Shown: one piece after another, positions 1 through 13,343 of the stretch
Position numbering within the stretch: the first letter of the stretch is position 1
How the letters are laid out: every line of letters starts with the position of its first letter
NCBI GenBank assembly: GCA_037974665.1
Contig: CM075778.1
Span: 6,933,001-6,997,000, forward strand
DNA length: 64,000 bases
Direction: 5' to 3'
From: Ehretia macrophylla
Taxonomy: Eukaryota > Streptophyta > Magnoliopsida > Boraginales > Ehretiaceae
Program-made: the position numbers and the translations under genes
Notes under the pieces: model-generated
The model's input: the letters and a program-made list of their open reading frames with translations, nothing else
Databases searched by the model: none
What the model was told of the DNA's origin: nothing

Positions 1-589
1 GTTTGTCCATTAAATGAATGCGCTGAAATTTTTTAGGAATAAGTTATTTAAAAATGTCAATAAAAATGAAAAAGATAAGCAAATTTTTTTATGCATTACA
101 ATTAAATTATAATTTTACAAACTATTACAAAAGGTTAATACTTTAATCAATACTTAGCAAAAAAAGGTTCACATTGCAGATACTATAACTGTTAGATGCA
201 ATACTAATAAAGCTGTTGCAAAAATAGGTTTACATGATAACTACAAAAACTACAGTAAGAAGCCACTTATAGCAATTGTTTTGAACTTATTCACTTTGAA
301 CATTGCAAGAAAGTTAAAATATGGTAGTGGCACCATATGGTAGTTAAAATATGGTAGTGGCATGATGACATGAGATTTAAGAGTAGTCTAATGATAAGTT
401 ATTCTCTCTATTGTTGCGCTCCTCTATGCATGTGTAATCTCTTAATTGTATAAACTTACTATTCCTTTCTCTTTGCCCATATACTATATGTGAGGAGTAT
501 TAAATAGTCCCAAAAGACCTTACATCACCAAATCGTATCTAATCTTATTTGCCTTGTTTCAAGGTAAATGTCAAACATAAATAACATCT

Positions 590-1052
590 ATAAATTAATT
601 AGTTTTTCAATTAATTATTATTAATTTATAAAATTAGATAAATATTTAATTAATAGTTATTAAATAAATAAAAATATTAAATTAATCAAATAATTAATTA
701 GTTAGTTAACTAATTATTATTAATTATATTAAATATAATTTTATTACTTATTAATTTAATTAATTAATTAGTTATTAAAATAAAATTAATTAATTTATTA
801 TTATTATTTAATTATTTAATTTTTATTTAATAATAATTAATTAAAAATGTCTTGGGAGAAGAAGGGGGTTGGGATGGGTGAATGTGGGGTAGAATGAGTG
901 AAAATATTTTCTTCTCCCAAAAGACATGAAAATATTTTTTACTCATTTTAACTAAACATTTTTCTTTGACTGGAAAACAATGTTGACCAATTTTTCAGTG
1001 TTACCAAATACCGAAAAATCAGCAAAATATTTTACGGCAAACAAACGGAGCC
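590..1052. mobile_element. Partial TIR element, right end of the GGCTCCGTTTG family
   Basis: The right end reads TTTACGGCAAACAAACGGAGCC, the reverse complement of the terminus seen at 8474 and 51995. The AT-rich core matches that of the 8474-9233 copy in style. No clear left terminus was found, so the left coordinate is approximate. No coding capacity. Confidence 0.5.
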
Positions 1053-1165
1053 CTAGTGTAGTATGATTCTCACTTTAAGTGCGAGAGCTCTCGAGATTAA
1101 TTTTAGGAGTGCGCAACATTCTCGTGATGTAAAATTAGCTTAACATCCCTTAAAATACAAAAAAA
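1053..1165 (+). mobile_element. tRNA-Pro-like SINE copy
   Basis: The head (ctagtgtagtatgattctc, then cactttaagtgcgagag and ctctcgaga) follows the D-arm, anticodon-arm and B-box order of plant tRNA-Pro with scattered changes. It is followed by a gtgatgtaaaat tail motif and a poly-A run. The same head and tail occur near 9568, and the head near 14985 on the minus strand, which is what a SINE family would show. It abuts the MITE end at 1052. Confidence 0.55.
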
Positions 1166-1361
1166 AAAAAGGAAAAAAGAAATATAAGGAGTTATATAAT
1201 AATAATAAAACATGGCGGTCATTTTACAGGGATTTTTCTGGAGGAATTTTTTAGATAAGGCACATCAAAAGGCAACTATGATGCGATTTATTAACAAAAC
1301 AATAGTAGTACTTTGGTAAAATAAGAGCAGCAAGGTCTTGAAAGCTTGCGTAAAACGCCCA

Positions 1362-4300
1362 TCAGTTGATCGATTCACACCATTCTTCTAACGTTGGTGC
1401 GGCCACTCCAATGTTTTTCATGTCAAGTATATTGGCTGGCATAGGAAAGAACATATATAAATCATAGTCAGTACAAGAGATTTACAGTTTCGATCTCTAT
1501 TATAACAACAACAAAAAAATGGAAAAATCAAGCTAGACAACAACTTATAAGAATTAGCCCTTCAAACCAAAAATAAAAATAAAAAAATACTTATGTAGTA
1601 GATATACAAAAATATGTGTATGGCCACATTATAAGCATCATGTTATACGTAAATATGGAGAAGGAAACATCATGGATGTATTAGTGCTGCTTTTCAAATG
1701 AATTATGTTAATGCTAAAAAAGAGAAAAAACATATTTGTATTGAATTCGATAACAAGCATATGTGCTCTGCTGTCTCCATCTCTTCTCATGATAATAAAA
1801 TGAGTATTTCGATCTCTTGATCCAGTGGATGCAAGTAATCTCGTTTTCTTGCTGATCTGACCAATTAAAAAAGAAAAAAAATCTTATATTCGGCTATCGC
1901 TGTGAGTGTTCATGTGACCCCCATAATGTCTCACAGTCAGATCAACGTAAGACCAACTCTTAGAAAACAAATCGTTGCAGAAGCAATGTAGCAATGTGTC
2001 TCTATTTGATTTAATAATCCTGGGCTCGGTGTTCATACTGGAAACTGTTGGGCGAACACTATGGAAGGAAATGGGAAATGTTCGGAGATAAATAACTCCT
2101 TAGATCTTTATGTGAATAATCCCTTTCAAGTTGTCACAATACACTGAAGATTGTAACACATAAAATAAAAAAAATAAAAAACTTTACTAATGAGTATGGA
2201 GCTAATTCGAGAGACTTTCAAGACTGAGGACCACCTCATTAATTGGGAAAAAGTTTCCAAATAGAGAATATTATTGTTTACCTTGATTTTTCCATTATAG
2301 ATGACCAAATAGACAAAAAGGAGAAAAAGACAAAAAAGAGATGATATATTTTTGCACCAAATAGAGAATACTATCATGCAACTAACCTTTCAAGAAAAAA
2401 TACAAAAAAGTTGAGATGTTTTTGCACCAAATAGAGAATATTATGCGGCTAAGACCACCTCTAGAGATAAGTACTGAAAAAATGTTCCAACAGTGTCCTT
2501 AGTAGGGGCTCCTTAAAATTGGGAGTCCCTATTTCTCCTATTTCTCTCATCATATATAAGGAGCTATTTTTGGCTTCCTATACAAGTAAAAGTCTCTCCA
2601 ATAATCGTATTTTTTTAAGACAGAGAGAGTATTCAAGTAAAACTGAAATAAGGGTCTTAAAAATAAAAATTCACTTGTTTGCCTCCCTTATTTATATAGA
2701 AAATAAAAAGACCGTTAGAAATGACCTAAGAGAAGGTTAAATGCCAAACCATAAGACAAATTTCATAAAGATAGACAAAATGCTACTTAGAGGTAGGGTT
2801 TTCATATTCATAAATGGTCCATCAAGATATAGAGGTGGGGTTTTCATATTCATAAATGGTCCATCAAGATATGTACATAGAAAATAAAACCAGAAAGTAG
2901 TACTTGCATTCAAGGGCGGATTAAGGAATTTTTTTTAGTATGGGCTAAAATTCATAATTTTTTAACTATATTAAGAATATAGTTTTTTCAATGGGGCTAA
3001 TTTATCTTTTTAACTAAAAATACATAAATATTTAATATTTTTTGAAGAAATTATACAAAATTTTTAACATTTTCTTTGACCAGTGAGAGCTGCAGCCCTC
3101 ATTAGACCACATACACCTCCGCCCCTGCTTGCACCTTCAAATTTAAGAGGTGGTTCTATCAGTCTATATATTCAGTAATGGAATTGTTCGCTAACTGTGT
3201 AAAGGGGAGGATTCACGATTCTTTTTCAATGGGAGTTGAGTGGCTTTGCCATTGACTATGTAAATTCCATTCTGGTGTGTGGTACTAATATTGGAATTTG
3301 TTTCATGCTATGATTAACACACACTAGTCTGATTAACACACACTAGTCAAAGTTTAGTCCCAAGTAAAAGGAAGTAGTGAAGTAAAGAAAGGAACTAGAA
3401 CAGGTTGGCATTTGAGATTTGCCGTAGAACTTTCACTTGAACTGACACTATTACTAAAAAGTGACCCGATTCTCATTTTTGACATATGAACAAGGTCTTA
3501 TTGAATCTCCTTTTTAAATAAAAACAACCGATTAATTTACAGATATAATCAATTATAGAATTTAATGAGTGGCGCCAAATTTTTTTATGAATTTATTCTT
3601 TCGCCTCAAAGAAAACCCACAAATTTAAATCAATGACAATGTTAGATTGCATACCAATGTGTATGTCAGGTGTGGCAGCAGCAGTGGCATCAAAAATAAC
3701 AGTCAGAGATTGGTAATCCAGTGCTACAGCATCAAAGGCAGTCTGACGGATGCAATTTGGAGTTTGAACACCTGAAGATAGCCAACATAACTTTAGTAAT
3801 AAGTAACAGAATTGGACTACAAACATATATACAATGGCGGATCAATAGTTGGGCTAGTAGAGACTGCATCTTCTATTGGCTAAAAAAAAAAACTTGTTTT
3901 TTCAAAAAACTTAAATATTTATGTATTCTTAGCTAAAAAGGCTAATTAGCCCTTGCTCAGAAAAATAAAATCGATCCATATAATTGAAATATAATAGTTT
4001 TAATTTAGTCCCCACTGAAAACAATTCTTAGATCCACATTTGTATATCAGCATATATATATATACAATGAACTGATGATTAAATTACCAGTTATGACCAA
4101 ACTATTAACACCAAGGCCCTGAAGATATGAATGAAGATGGGTGTTGAAAAATGCACTGAACCGTGTCTTCACCAACTTATAATCCTCCTCTTGTATTAGG
4201 AGTCCATCCACAAGTTGTGCACCTACACTACCCTTAGCTGCTGGTTTTGCTTGGCCAGCAGCATACCAGTGCCTGCGAAATAGTTCCACATCTCTTCCCA

Positions 4301-5626
4301 ATGGATCATGCTCACGAACAACCTACCACCCAATTTTTAAATAATCATTTTCTCCGTCAAGACCGGGAAACGGAGCCAGGATTTTAATTCAGTAGAGTCA
4401 ATAAATTAACAAAAAAAAAAGTGTAATTATGAAATAATATATATATATATATATATGGGCAATAAAGGTTCTAAACAAAACTTTATATGTAAAGAAGGTA
4501 TTTATATAAATTAATAATCAATTACAACTGTTCTAGACGTGTTTTCATTTTTTAAAAGTGTTCCATAATTACTTCATTATCAATACTACAAAAGATAGCT
4601 TTCTAAATATATGTTACGGATAGAAGTATGAGACAGAAAAATATATGTTACAAGGCTGTACAATATCAGCAAAGAGAAAATATTGTATCCAGTACCGTTG
4701 AGTTAATTTTTAGTCTTCTACTGCTGATGGGTCAAACATGCAAAATGAATGGGATCAGTACCAAAAAAATAAAATAAAATAAAATAAATTTTCTTAACCA
4801 GATTCAAAGTCAATTATCTAACAACAGGCCCCCGCCTCCCAAAAAAAGAAAAGAAAAAAGAAGCTGTAAAATTAAAGCGTATAATCAAACAGTTTGCTGA
4901 AAAACTAGATGCATATACACGGATAAATACTTAACACTACAGGAAATATAGGATTAATTGTAAGTGATCCTTCTAAAACAAGGTGACTCTAACTATCTTT
5001 GTAGTTAATCCGTCTCTATTTTTATTTGAGAGGATCCTGAGAAAAAGGATTTTGTTTCCACTGATCAAGAATAATAAAGAATAAAAGATTGAAGTATACC
5101 CAAATGATTGGCATGCTACGGGTTCTAGCAACCTCAACAGCCTTGATAACATTAGGGACAATAGCTGGACCATCCTTGAGTTGCGCAGGAGCACCTGGTG
5201 ATATGAAATCATTCTGAAAGAAAAGTACATGGAAAAATCTTCCATACTTCACCGGCCCATCCGACTGTGAGTATGGGGTAGACCCTACATGGTGTACGTA
5301 GTGCCCACCCTATGCAAAGAGCCGAACGGGGAGGTTGATGTATGGGAGAAATTTCCAGCATACATATGTAAGCTAGCTGTGTGAGTAACAAAATGTGTAG
5401 TAAATATGTATATCTGCGAGAGTACAAAACATGTATATGTACAGATGAAACTACGGGAAATACTTTTCCAACAGTCCGGACAAAAAGAGATGTGAGGTCC
5501 ACCTCATGTGAGATGACTAATATCAATCCAAACGGTTGGAATTCGGCAGAGAAAAAATGAGAGAAGCACCTGCATGTCTATGACAAGAAGCGCGGTCCTG
5601 AATTTTCCATTATCAGCAGCGGCCAT
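1362..5626 (-). CDS. Isochorismatase/nicotinamidase-fold cysteine hydrolase (five exons, 198 aa)
   Basis: Spliced coding exons on the minus strand are 5626-5570, 5213-5100, 4322-4088, 3771-3655 and 1435-1362. Every junction is GT-AG and phase-consistent, giving 597 nt (198 codons plus TGA). The product has the small alpha/beta isochorismatase fold. The predicted catalytic triad is Asp17 (in VIDMQND), Lys109 (in KTRFSAF) and Cys142 (in TPNCIRQT). The length and the C-terminal DMKNIG...TLEEW motif match the plant family of Arabidopsis At3g16190, which is annotated as an isochorismatase-family hydrolase. Members cleave amide or enol-ether bonds, but the plant substrate is not settled, so nicotinamidase activity is only a possibility. 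No targeting peptide or membrane segment is seen, which suggests a cytosolic enzyme. The last intron (1436-3654) is long and contains a hAT-type element. The intron before exon 4 also holds a MITE-like insert. The reading frame has no lesions. Confidence 0.93.
2340..2455. repeat. Short tandem duplication
   Basis: The phrase tttttgcaccaaatagagaat occurs twice about 80 bp apart with similar flanks, indicating a local duplication in the last intron of the hydrolase gene. Confidence 0.6.
2791..2876. repeat. 45-bp tandem duplication
   Basis: Two adjacent copies of a unit containing ttttcatattcataaatgg and tccatcaagatat, nearly identical, in the last intron of the hydrolase gene. Confidence 0.8.
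2911..3127. mobile_element. hAT-type MITE, 217 bp
   Basis: The termini CAAGGGCGGA and CTCCGCCCCTG are inverted repeats of the common plant CAGGGGCGGA end. They are flanked by cttgcatt (2903-2910) and cttgcacc (3128-3135), an 8-bp duplication with two mismatches, as expected for hAT transposition. No ORF. It sits in the last intron of the hydrolase gene. Confidence 0.75.
3828..4044. mobile_element. Degenerate MITE in hydrolase intron 3
   Basis: The ends ATACAATGGCGGATC and GATCCACATTTGTAT are imperfect inverted repeats related to the hAT-like ends at 2911-3127. The interior shares the ggctaa...agcccttgctc wording typical of these elements. No clean target duplication is visible, so the call is tentative. 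Confidence 0.45.
4440..4456. repeat. (AT)n microsatellite
   Basis: A run of alternating AT in the hydrolase intron between exons 2 and 3. Confidence 0.8.
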
Positions 5627-5919
5627 TTCCGGGCAAAAGCAAGAGGGCAACAAGGTGGTCTGGTTTGGGTTTTGCCACTCTTACTATATATGTTGCCGAT
5701 GATGAGAAATGTATCGTGGCCTTTGCTACTAGACAACTAAGGAGTTGGCTTCTATACCGAAACCGCAAGTGTGATGACCTCTAATACAAAGTTAGCTCCA
5801 CGTGTGTGGAGCCCACTTTTTGTATTAGATGTCACCATCCATATAAAAATCTTTTTCGACAACTAATCGACAGCTAACATTATACCAACAGTCCAACAGT
5901 AGTTAGGTAGTTAATATTA

Positions 5920-6426
5920 GGGTAAATTGCATACAACCCCTCTGTTAGATCGAAGGTGTGCTTAAAATTTTGTATTATAAAAAATAGCAGTTACCCCACT
6001 GTGTTTTATCGGAATGTTGCATATTACACCCCGTTGTTTAAAAATCTATTATAGTTAACGAAAATATAATACACGCACGTGATTCTCGTCTATCATAGAT
6101 TTGATAGACAAAAATACCCTTAAGTGAAATATAGTTTACCCCCTTGTGTTTTGCGAAATGTGCACAATAGACCATGTATTATAAAAAAGTAGCATCTATC
6201 CCCCTGTGTTATGACAAAACGTTTGCATACTCGCCCATGGGGTTATAAACTATATAAGGGCAAAATAGTCTTTTAACAAAATTTGTTAATCAAAGTTGAC
6301 GAAAATAAACTTTGGGCGAGTATGCAACGTTTGGTATTAACACAGGGGGTTATACGCTACTTTCCATAACACAGGAGTTATGGTGCAATTTCTGTAAAAC
6401 ACAAGGGGATAAACTATATTTCACTC
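5920..6426. mobile_element. Fold-back MULE-like non-autonomous element, 507 bp
   Basis: Termini GGGTAAATTGCATACAACCCC and, inverted, GAGTGAAATATAGTTTATCCCC are imperfect TIRs. The 10-bp gttaatatta occurs immediately outside both ends (5910-5919 and 6427-6436). From about 6122 the right part is itself a near-palindrome: aagtgaaatatagtttaccc pairs with the distal end, and gcatactcgccca recurs inverted. No ORF. The 9-10-bp duplication suggests Mutator-type mobilisation. Confidence 0.75.
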
Positions 6427-8473
6427 GTTAATATTATACAGACTGTAGTTACGTAGTTTGATTTTTTCCCCCCTTTTATTAAAAAATAAAAAAGAAAAAA
6501 TTATATGCACCAACAGTCCAATACTTTTTTTTTTTCTTGTTCACGGAAAGTTTTTCATACTCATATTATAGAGTGTCAAATTCCTACCGTACTATAATTT
6601 TACTTGAAGAAGGAATTGTCACGGTAATTAAGTATAAAATCTATGAGGATTGCTCTAGAAAAATTAATATTCTAATTAATTTGAACCTGAACCGTGAGTG
6701 AATCTTTCATGCATGCTCCAAATGCTACATTATTAATCCAATTCTTCGGAAGTAAGAATCCAATACTTTCATACTTACAAGGTTAGGTGATGTTTGGGCA
6801 CCAGTTCAAATAAATAAAAGTAGATAGATCGAATAAGACAAGATATATATCAATTATTGATCAATATATATATGGCTCATTTAATAGTTCTTATGTTTTA
6901 ATATATTGGCGTGTTTTACTCATCAAAATACAAAAAACAAAAGAATAATAGAATATAAACAATGATTGAACTGATTTTTGGCGCAAATCACCTAACAATT
7001 TTTTTTTTTTTTTTTGGTAGAACAAAACACCTAACATGAGAAAGAGGAAATGGACAGTCTTGGGTGGTTTTAGTAAATGACAAATAAGATATTGTGCGAT
7101 GTGTGATTTCCTAATTATATAATCTTATTTGCCTCTATCTTTGACTATATAGTCCATGTAAGGAGTATAAAACAGGCTCAAGCATCACCTAATTGTTTGT
7201 TTCTTCTTCTTTTTTGTTTTTTTCTTTCCATTTAGCATCACCTAATTGAAGATAATTAACTTTTTTTTGGTCTGAAAATTCATTTAATTATCTCTTACTG
7301 TGCACTGTCTTGTTTTCTCTTTGGGGTCAATTACGTTGTTCTTAACTATGATGGTCTAAACCCAACAATAAACCGACATTATTGTGTTTGGTCATGTGGA
7401 ACGTATTGTGCATATAAAATTCTTACAAAATAATAATCTTGGAATTAAGAAAAATTATTCTTTTTGAGCGGTTATTTAATTATATGAACTTAAAAACAAA
7501 ATTATGTTTTGAGTATTTGTACATGAACAGTATTATGTTCTTGATCAATGTTTGCATACGAGAAACTCAAGAGTTGACAGTTATGTACATACATTAATGT
7601 ATATACATAAAGTTGATAAATACATCTGTAATAGATGTGATTTCAAAATTTAATGGTCTAGAAGATAAAGTGTTTCAAGATGTTTTATAAATATATAGAA
7701 CATATTCTCTATAAATAGTCATTACTTTTACTCTTAGGGTCCATAAATATATATATAGCACATAATTCTCAAATGTGGCGTAGCCCCGATATTTACTCAA
7801 ATTTTAGATTGATTCTGGAATGTGGCATATGCATGCAGAAGATTAAGGATGCGGTTGAGTTTGGCTTAGATAGAAAAGAAAAAAAAGGCTAACAACTTTA
7901 GATGCAGTTTTTAAGATATAGCTGAATTGGAAAAATAAAAGTTGTCAAGTAAAAAATTATTAAACGTTCCTTAATATTATGAATTTTTATGTGTTTATTA
8001 TTTTATGTATTTAATTACTTATTAATTTATATATTTGATTCGTCTTAAAGGATTTTTTTTTAATTATTATTTTATGCATTTATTGAGTTTATTAATTTAG
8101 TAAACTGGACTCATGAGTTCAAACTGAAAGATTTTATTATTTAAGTGAGGTTATAAATTTATCGAATATCTATTTATCAAAATTTTAGTATACTTTCGTA
8201 GAAATGTGGTTTCCATTTATGGTTGCTTAGAAGAATTAAGAGGAAAATAAATAGGAGAAAATATTAGTGAAAATATACAATGTTCTTTTTAAAAAAATAG
8301 TATTTAGGTTCTTGATGTATATCGATTATCCTAATTAGGATCTTGTATTAATTAAAAAATAAAGGTTTTTGAACTTAACATTCATTAATACTTTTTAATG
8401 GTCAAATCTTGACTTGCCAAATGTCAAAAATATCGTCAGAAGTGCCGTTGATTGTTTGGGCATTTGTAACTTA

Positions 8474-9233
8474 GGCTCCGTTTGTTTTCCGTAAAATATT
8501 TTACTAAGTTTTTGGTGTTTATCGCACAAGAAAATTAGTCAATCACAAAATATTTTTTGATCAAAAGAAAATGTTTTGTTCAAAAGCTCACTCTATCCCC
8601 CTCCCTTCACATTCTTAATTAATAAAATAGTACAAAAATCAATTAATTTTAACATAGTGAAATTAATTAAATTAACAATTAATAAAATTATAATTAATAA
8701 ATAAGAAAATAATAGGTTAATAAAATATGTAATTAAAAAAGATTAATTAATAACTAGTAATTTCATTAATTTCATTTTGGGTAGATAATTTAATAGATTA
8801 ATATTAATTAATAATAATAAATTAACTAATTAATCAATTATTTCATTAATTTAAGATTTTTATTCATTAATTAAAAAAATTATTAATTAATTATTTAACT
8901 AATAATTAGTTTTAAATTGATAATTTTATAAATTAATAAAAATTAATTGAATAATTAATTTATTATTATTTAATTACAAGCATTATTAATTAATTATTTT
9001 AAAATTCTTAACTAATAATTTTTAAATAATTATTTTAATTAATATTGATTAATTATTAATAATGTAAAATAAATTAATTAATTAATTTTAATTAATTTTT
9101 GATACATCCAAATATCAAAAGAAATTTTTCAATATGACATCCAAACACCAAAAAATATTATATTTTTTAAGAAATTATTTTTCCCTGTAAACATTTCCAT
9201 CAGAAAGTTATTTTACGACAAACAAACGGAGCC
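8474..9233. mobile_element. TIR element of the GGCTCCGTTTG family, 760 bp
   Basis: The ends GGCTCCGTTTGTTTTCCGTA and AACAAACGGAGCC are inverted repeats of about 25 bp with a TTTTAC/GTAAAA block. TTA stands on both outer flanks (8471-8473 and 9234-9236), fitting the 3-bp target duplication of PIF/Harbinger elements. The core is extremely AT-rich taattaat sequence with no ORF, so it must be non-autonomous. Confidence 0.75.
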
Positions 9234-9565
9234 TTATATAAACACCTTTTCGGATACTAATTATTTAGTTCTAATTTGCAATTGAAATTTCATTCTCATT
9301 TTTAAATTGGTTTCTATATCATCATCATCTTCTTCATCCTTTAGGGCATAATTGAAAGAGAGACCCATAAAGTTAAAAAATACGAGGTGCTTTGTGGTAG
9401 GAAGGCAAGTCTACGTAGGAAATAATTAATTTTATGCAAGTTATACTTTTATGGTCAAAAATCAAATTTCTCATTTTTATAGGTTAAGGATACTAAAGCA
9501 TTTTTCCCAACTTTCTATTTGCCTTAGCATATGCAATGTGCTTGATTGTTAAGTAAAAAACGTGT

Positions 9566-9735
9566 CTTAGGTGGTATAGTTCTCGCTTTAGATCTGAGAG
9601 GTCTCGAGATCCATTCTCGTGTATAAATTTTAAGTGATGTAAAATAATTTAGATCATTTTAAATAAATAAATAAAAGAAGAAAAAAAAAGTGATGTAAAA
9701 TGACTTAATCTCCCTTAAATAAATAAAAAAAATCA
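9566..9735 (+). mobile_element. tRNA-Pro-like SINE copy
   Basis: The head aggtggtatagttctcgctt followed by gagaggtctcgagatcc follows plant tRNA-Pro closely, including A-box-like and B-box-like parts. The tail has gtgatgtaaaat twice and A-rich ends, shared with the copy at 1053-1165. Confidence 0.55.
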
Positions 9736-12700
9736 GTCTATAAACAAGTTTATCTAAACTGTTATGTCTAATAAAAGCATATATATACAACTCCCAAACT
9801 CCCAGTAACCAATTTTCACCACAAAAACAATACATCCTAAATCCAAAATCCACCAGACACTAATTTCTACCCCAAAAACAACATGCCTTACTTCGAGGAT
9901 CCACCACATGAACGTTTAAGATTTGGATAAAATGATCAAATAATGAACTATTATAATTAAAGATTTCGAGTTCGTATAAAAAAGTGAACTGATTATTCGA
10001 GTATATCTATATTAATAACAAAAAACAATATTGCACGCAATTATAGCAAGAAACTAAAGATCCAAACTGCTACTTTTATCATGGATAGTCCCACAACCAT
10101 TAAACAACCACAATGAGGGACAAAATGCAGTCTGATATATATAGTCAAACTAGCAACCAGACTTATGTTGCTTAACCAAAAATAAAATGGTGTAAACAAC
10201 TTATAAGATTATATAGACTGGGGTGGGGGCAGGGGCGAAGCCAGAAATCTAACGTTGGGGGTAAAAAAAAATTTTTTGTATAGTAGTTTTTGTACTGTAT
10301 TTTTTGGATTTATAGAAAAGATACTCAATTTTTACAGTTATATAAAAACAAAAGATCAAAACAAGCATAATACTAAATACCTCAAAGTTATATCTATTTA
10401 TCTAATACCCAAACATAGCACCAATTTTTGCACAAGCCAAGCTCTACAAGTCATGTTACCCAATACCCAAGTATCACTTACATACATAATTTTGTTATAA
10501 AAAAAAAAAAAAGGAAGATGATAGTTTTGTTTAAAAAAAAGGTACAACAGTTAGAATATACCTTTTAGTTTAAGATTTGTAGGAAGATATGGTGCAATAA
10601 AGTTGAGATTTGTAGGGAGACTTTGAGAAGAAGATGAAAATGATGATAGTTTTGTTTCTTTTTTTTTTTAAAAATGCACAGGCTTTAAGTTTTTTTCTCG
10701 GAGGCTTAGAAATTTGAACTTAAAGCATTGTTGTGTCTAACCACATGGAGCCTTGGAGATTCGAACATGGAACCTGCTAGCAAAAAAAAAAGTGCATAAG
10801 CTTTAAGTTTTTTTGCTGCCTGCTAGCAAAAAAAAAAAAAAACGTGGAGCCTTGGAGATTCAAACTCCCATCCAACATATAAAGGTTGTTGTGTTAATCG
10901 TTATATAAGTCAGGAATGTAAATGGCTCTTTAGCTCAGAAAATGCTTCTTTTCTAATTTCTTTTTTAATTTTTTGAAATTTTAATTGCTATAAGATATAC
11001 CTAATTACTATTCATGTGTTAAACCAATAGACTTGCATTAAATTCAGGGACCCCAAAATATTTTTGAAAATGCTTAAATCCTGATATGGTTGAAATTTGA
11101 TCTTCAGCGGATCTGCAAGAAGGAATGAGACTCAACATTATACGATAAGCCCCGACTGTCTCACATTTAATTTTATGATTGAAAATAATGTATATATGAG
11201 AGAAAAATAAATGATGTCTGATTTATGTGTGTGAATGTTTTGTTTAGCAATTACCTTTTTTCCTGATGTGCATGGACTCTTTTGATAAGCAATCAAATTC
11301 ATTCTTCTGGGTTTCCGGATCAGATAGTAGGCCAGAGGAAAAGCAAAAGAAAATGTAAACTGCAACTAACTTATATGGGTCTGACAAAAATAAATAATAA
11401 TAACTTATGGGCCAAGACGAAGACAACAAAGACTGAAGAAAATCCTTGAGCCCAAGTGGATTATGCACAAGTTATCAGCACATGAACATTTACTTGATTT
11501 TTCACCCAAAAAAAAAAAAACATTTACTCGATCAGAGGTTGTAGGACTAGTATAATAAAATACACACTATATTTCCCATTTCAATTCCATGTGTAGTATG
11601 TTAAAACAACTAAACGGTTAGAGTATTGTTTTCATATGGTGGGAGCCATTAGTTTTTATTTTGAAATAATCCTAGAAAATGTAGACCGCTAGAAGTCCTT
11701 TGCATCTATTTCAAAATTTTCATTCAACAAGGAAAGAATCATAAACGAACAGTGATGAAAGAATTGTGAAAGAAAGGAAAGCAATGATATCTATTTTGTT
11801 TTAGAGAGAAAATATAAAAAAATGAAAGATCTTTTATGTAAATTGAGGTTGGGAGAGTATTAGAGAATCCCCTCACTCCCTTTACCTAACTTGGAGAGAT
11901 TGAATTTTGACGATCAATTTTTATCTTATCTCTACCTTCAAACTTTTCTAAAATTAAACAAAAAGGGAGGGGATCAAAGGGCTTTCTCAATCTGTCGCCT
12001 TCCCTTTTTTACATTTCTCTCCCAACAAATGCTTCATTGTAACATTCTAACATTGCATATCGATCTTTCATTTTACCCAAAATAGTTAACATTTGATCTA
12101 ATGGATACAACAACTCCTAGCCATTAGATCGATCTAATTTCACCCAACAAATCAACTTTCTCTCCTTCCTTTTTTTGTAGTTTAAAAATTAAATGAATGG
12201 CCAAAATGCAATATTAGAATATTAGAATAAAATTATTAATATTTTAAGAGAACAACCACTATGCCACATGTCAGTAAATGAGCAACTCTACATGAACAAC
12301 CATATCATGCCACATGTAACCATTATAAGCATCTCAATTTTTGAAATAATTTTTATAGGTTATAATGTACAGAAAATAATTAGATACAATATTATACAAA
12401 TCATATTATTTTAAATTTATATCCTATTATTTCAAATGATTTTCCTATAATAAAATTTAAATTTAAAAATCATTAATAAATGAAAAGAAAATTTCCCTCA
12501 CTTTAAAAATTAAAATTAAAAATAATTAATAAATGATTTCTCAAATTATCTTCATTTTTAAATAACAAAGGCTCTCTCATAAAATTATTTATTTCTTCAA
12601 TTAAAAGCTTGATTAATTTAGAATATTCAATTATATAGTAAAAATTAAATTAAAAAAATTATAAATAAGTGAAGAAAATCCACATTCTATTTGATTTGAA

Positions 12701-13309
12701 GTTATAGCGAAACAATAAAGACCATTTGTGCAAAATTCCCTTTCAGTATTTACTATCTTGAATTTATAAGGAAACAACAATTAATTAGGCCACATGTCAA
12801 CAAACAAGCACGTTTTCTACCAAAAGCAAAAAAAGAAGAATATTATTCACTTGTATATATTTACCTTCACTATCTAAACATTATCTTCTTTTGCATTTAA
12901 AAGTCTTTCTGTATATCCTAATATTATCCTATTTTGTATTTAAAAGTCTTCCATAATGTATCCTAGCATTATCCTTATGTCCATTTTAACGTCTTCCATA
13001 TGTAGAACACTATCATTAAGGATATCAACAACTTTATATTTTAGATTTACCTTTACTATTCTAACATTATCCTATTTTATATTTTAAAATCTTCCGTAAT
13101 GTATCCTAACATTATCATCTTTCATACACTTATCCTTTAAACCACGATTCTAACGATCATCAACAACACAACACAGAGTCAACAACACTTAAAGAGAGAT
13201 AGAGAAAGAGAGAGTCAAAAGCTTTTTGACATAGGCATCATTAATAACTTGCTGAAGAAATATTATGTATGAAAGCATGTAGTAAATATGTATAGCATAT
13301 ATAAATATG

Positions 13310-13343
13310 GATACATATATATGTGCATATATATATATATATA
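13310..13343. repeat. (AT)n microsatellite
   Basis: Interrupted tatatata run with acatatatatgtgc between. Confidence 0.8.

Larger units (their letters stand above)
1..1361. other. Intergenic AT-rich region downstream of the hydrolase gene
   Basis: No coding region is supported. Positions 590-850 are almost pure taat/atta filler, like the core of the element at 8474-9233. A matching right terminus ends at 1052, followed by a tRNA-Pro-like SINE head. The segment around 430-550 loosely resembles 7090-7200, suggesting a diverged repeat. Confidence 0.6.

Noticed and set aside
10740..10870. Two copies of ggagccttggagattc with B-box-like text
   Set aside because: Suggestive of a SINE on the minus strand, but no A box, tail or target duplication could be defined.
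10231..11100. hAT-like element starting CAGGGGCGAAGCC
   Set aside because: Only the left end is convincing; no matching right end or 8-bp duplication was found.
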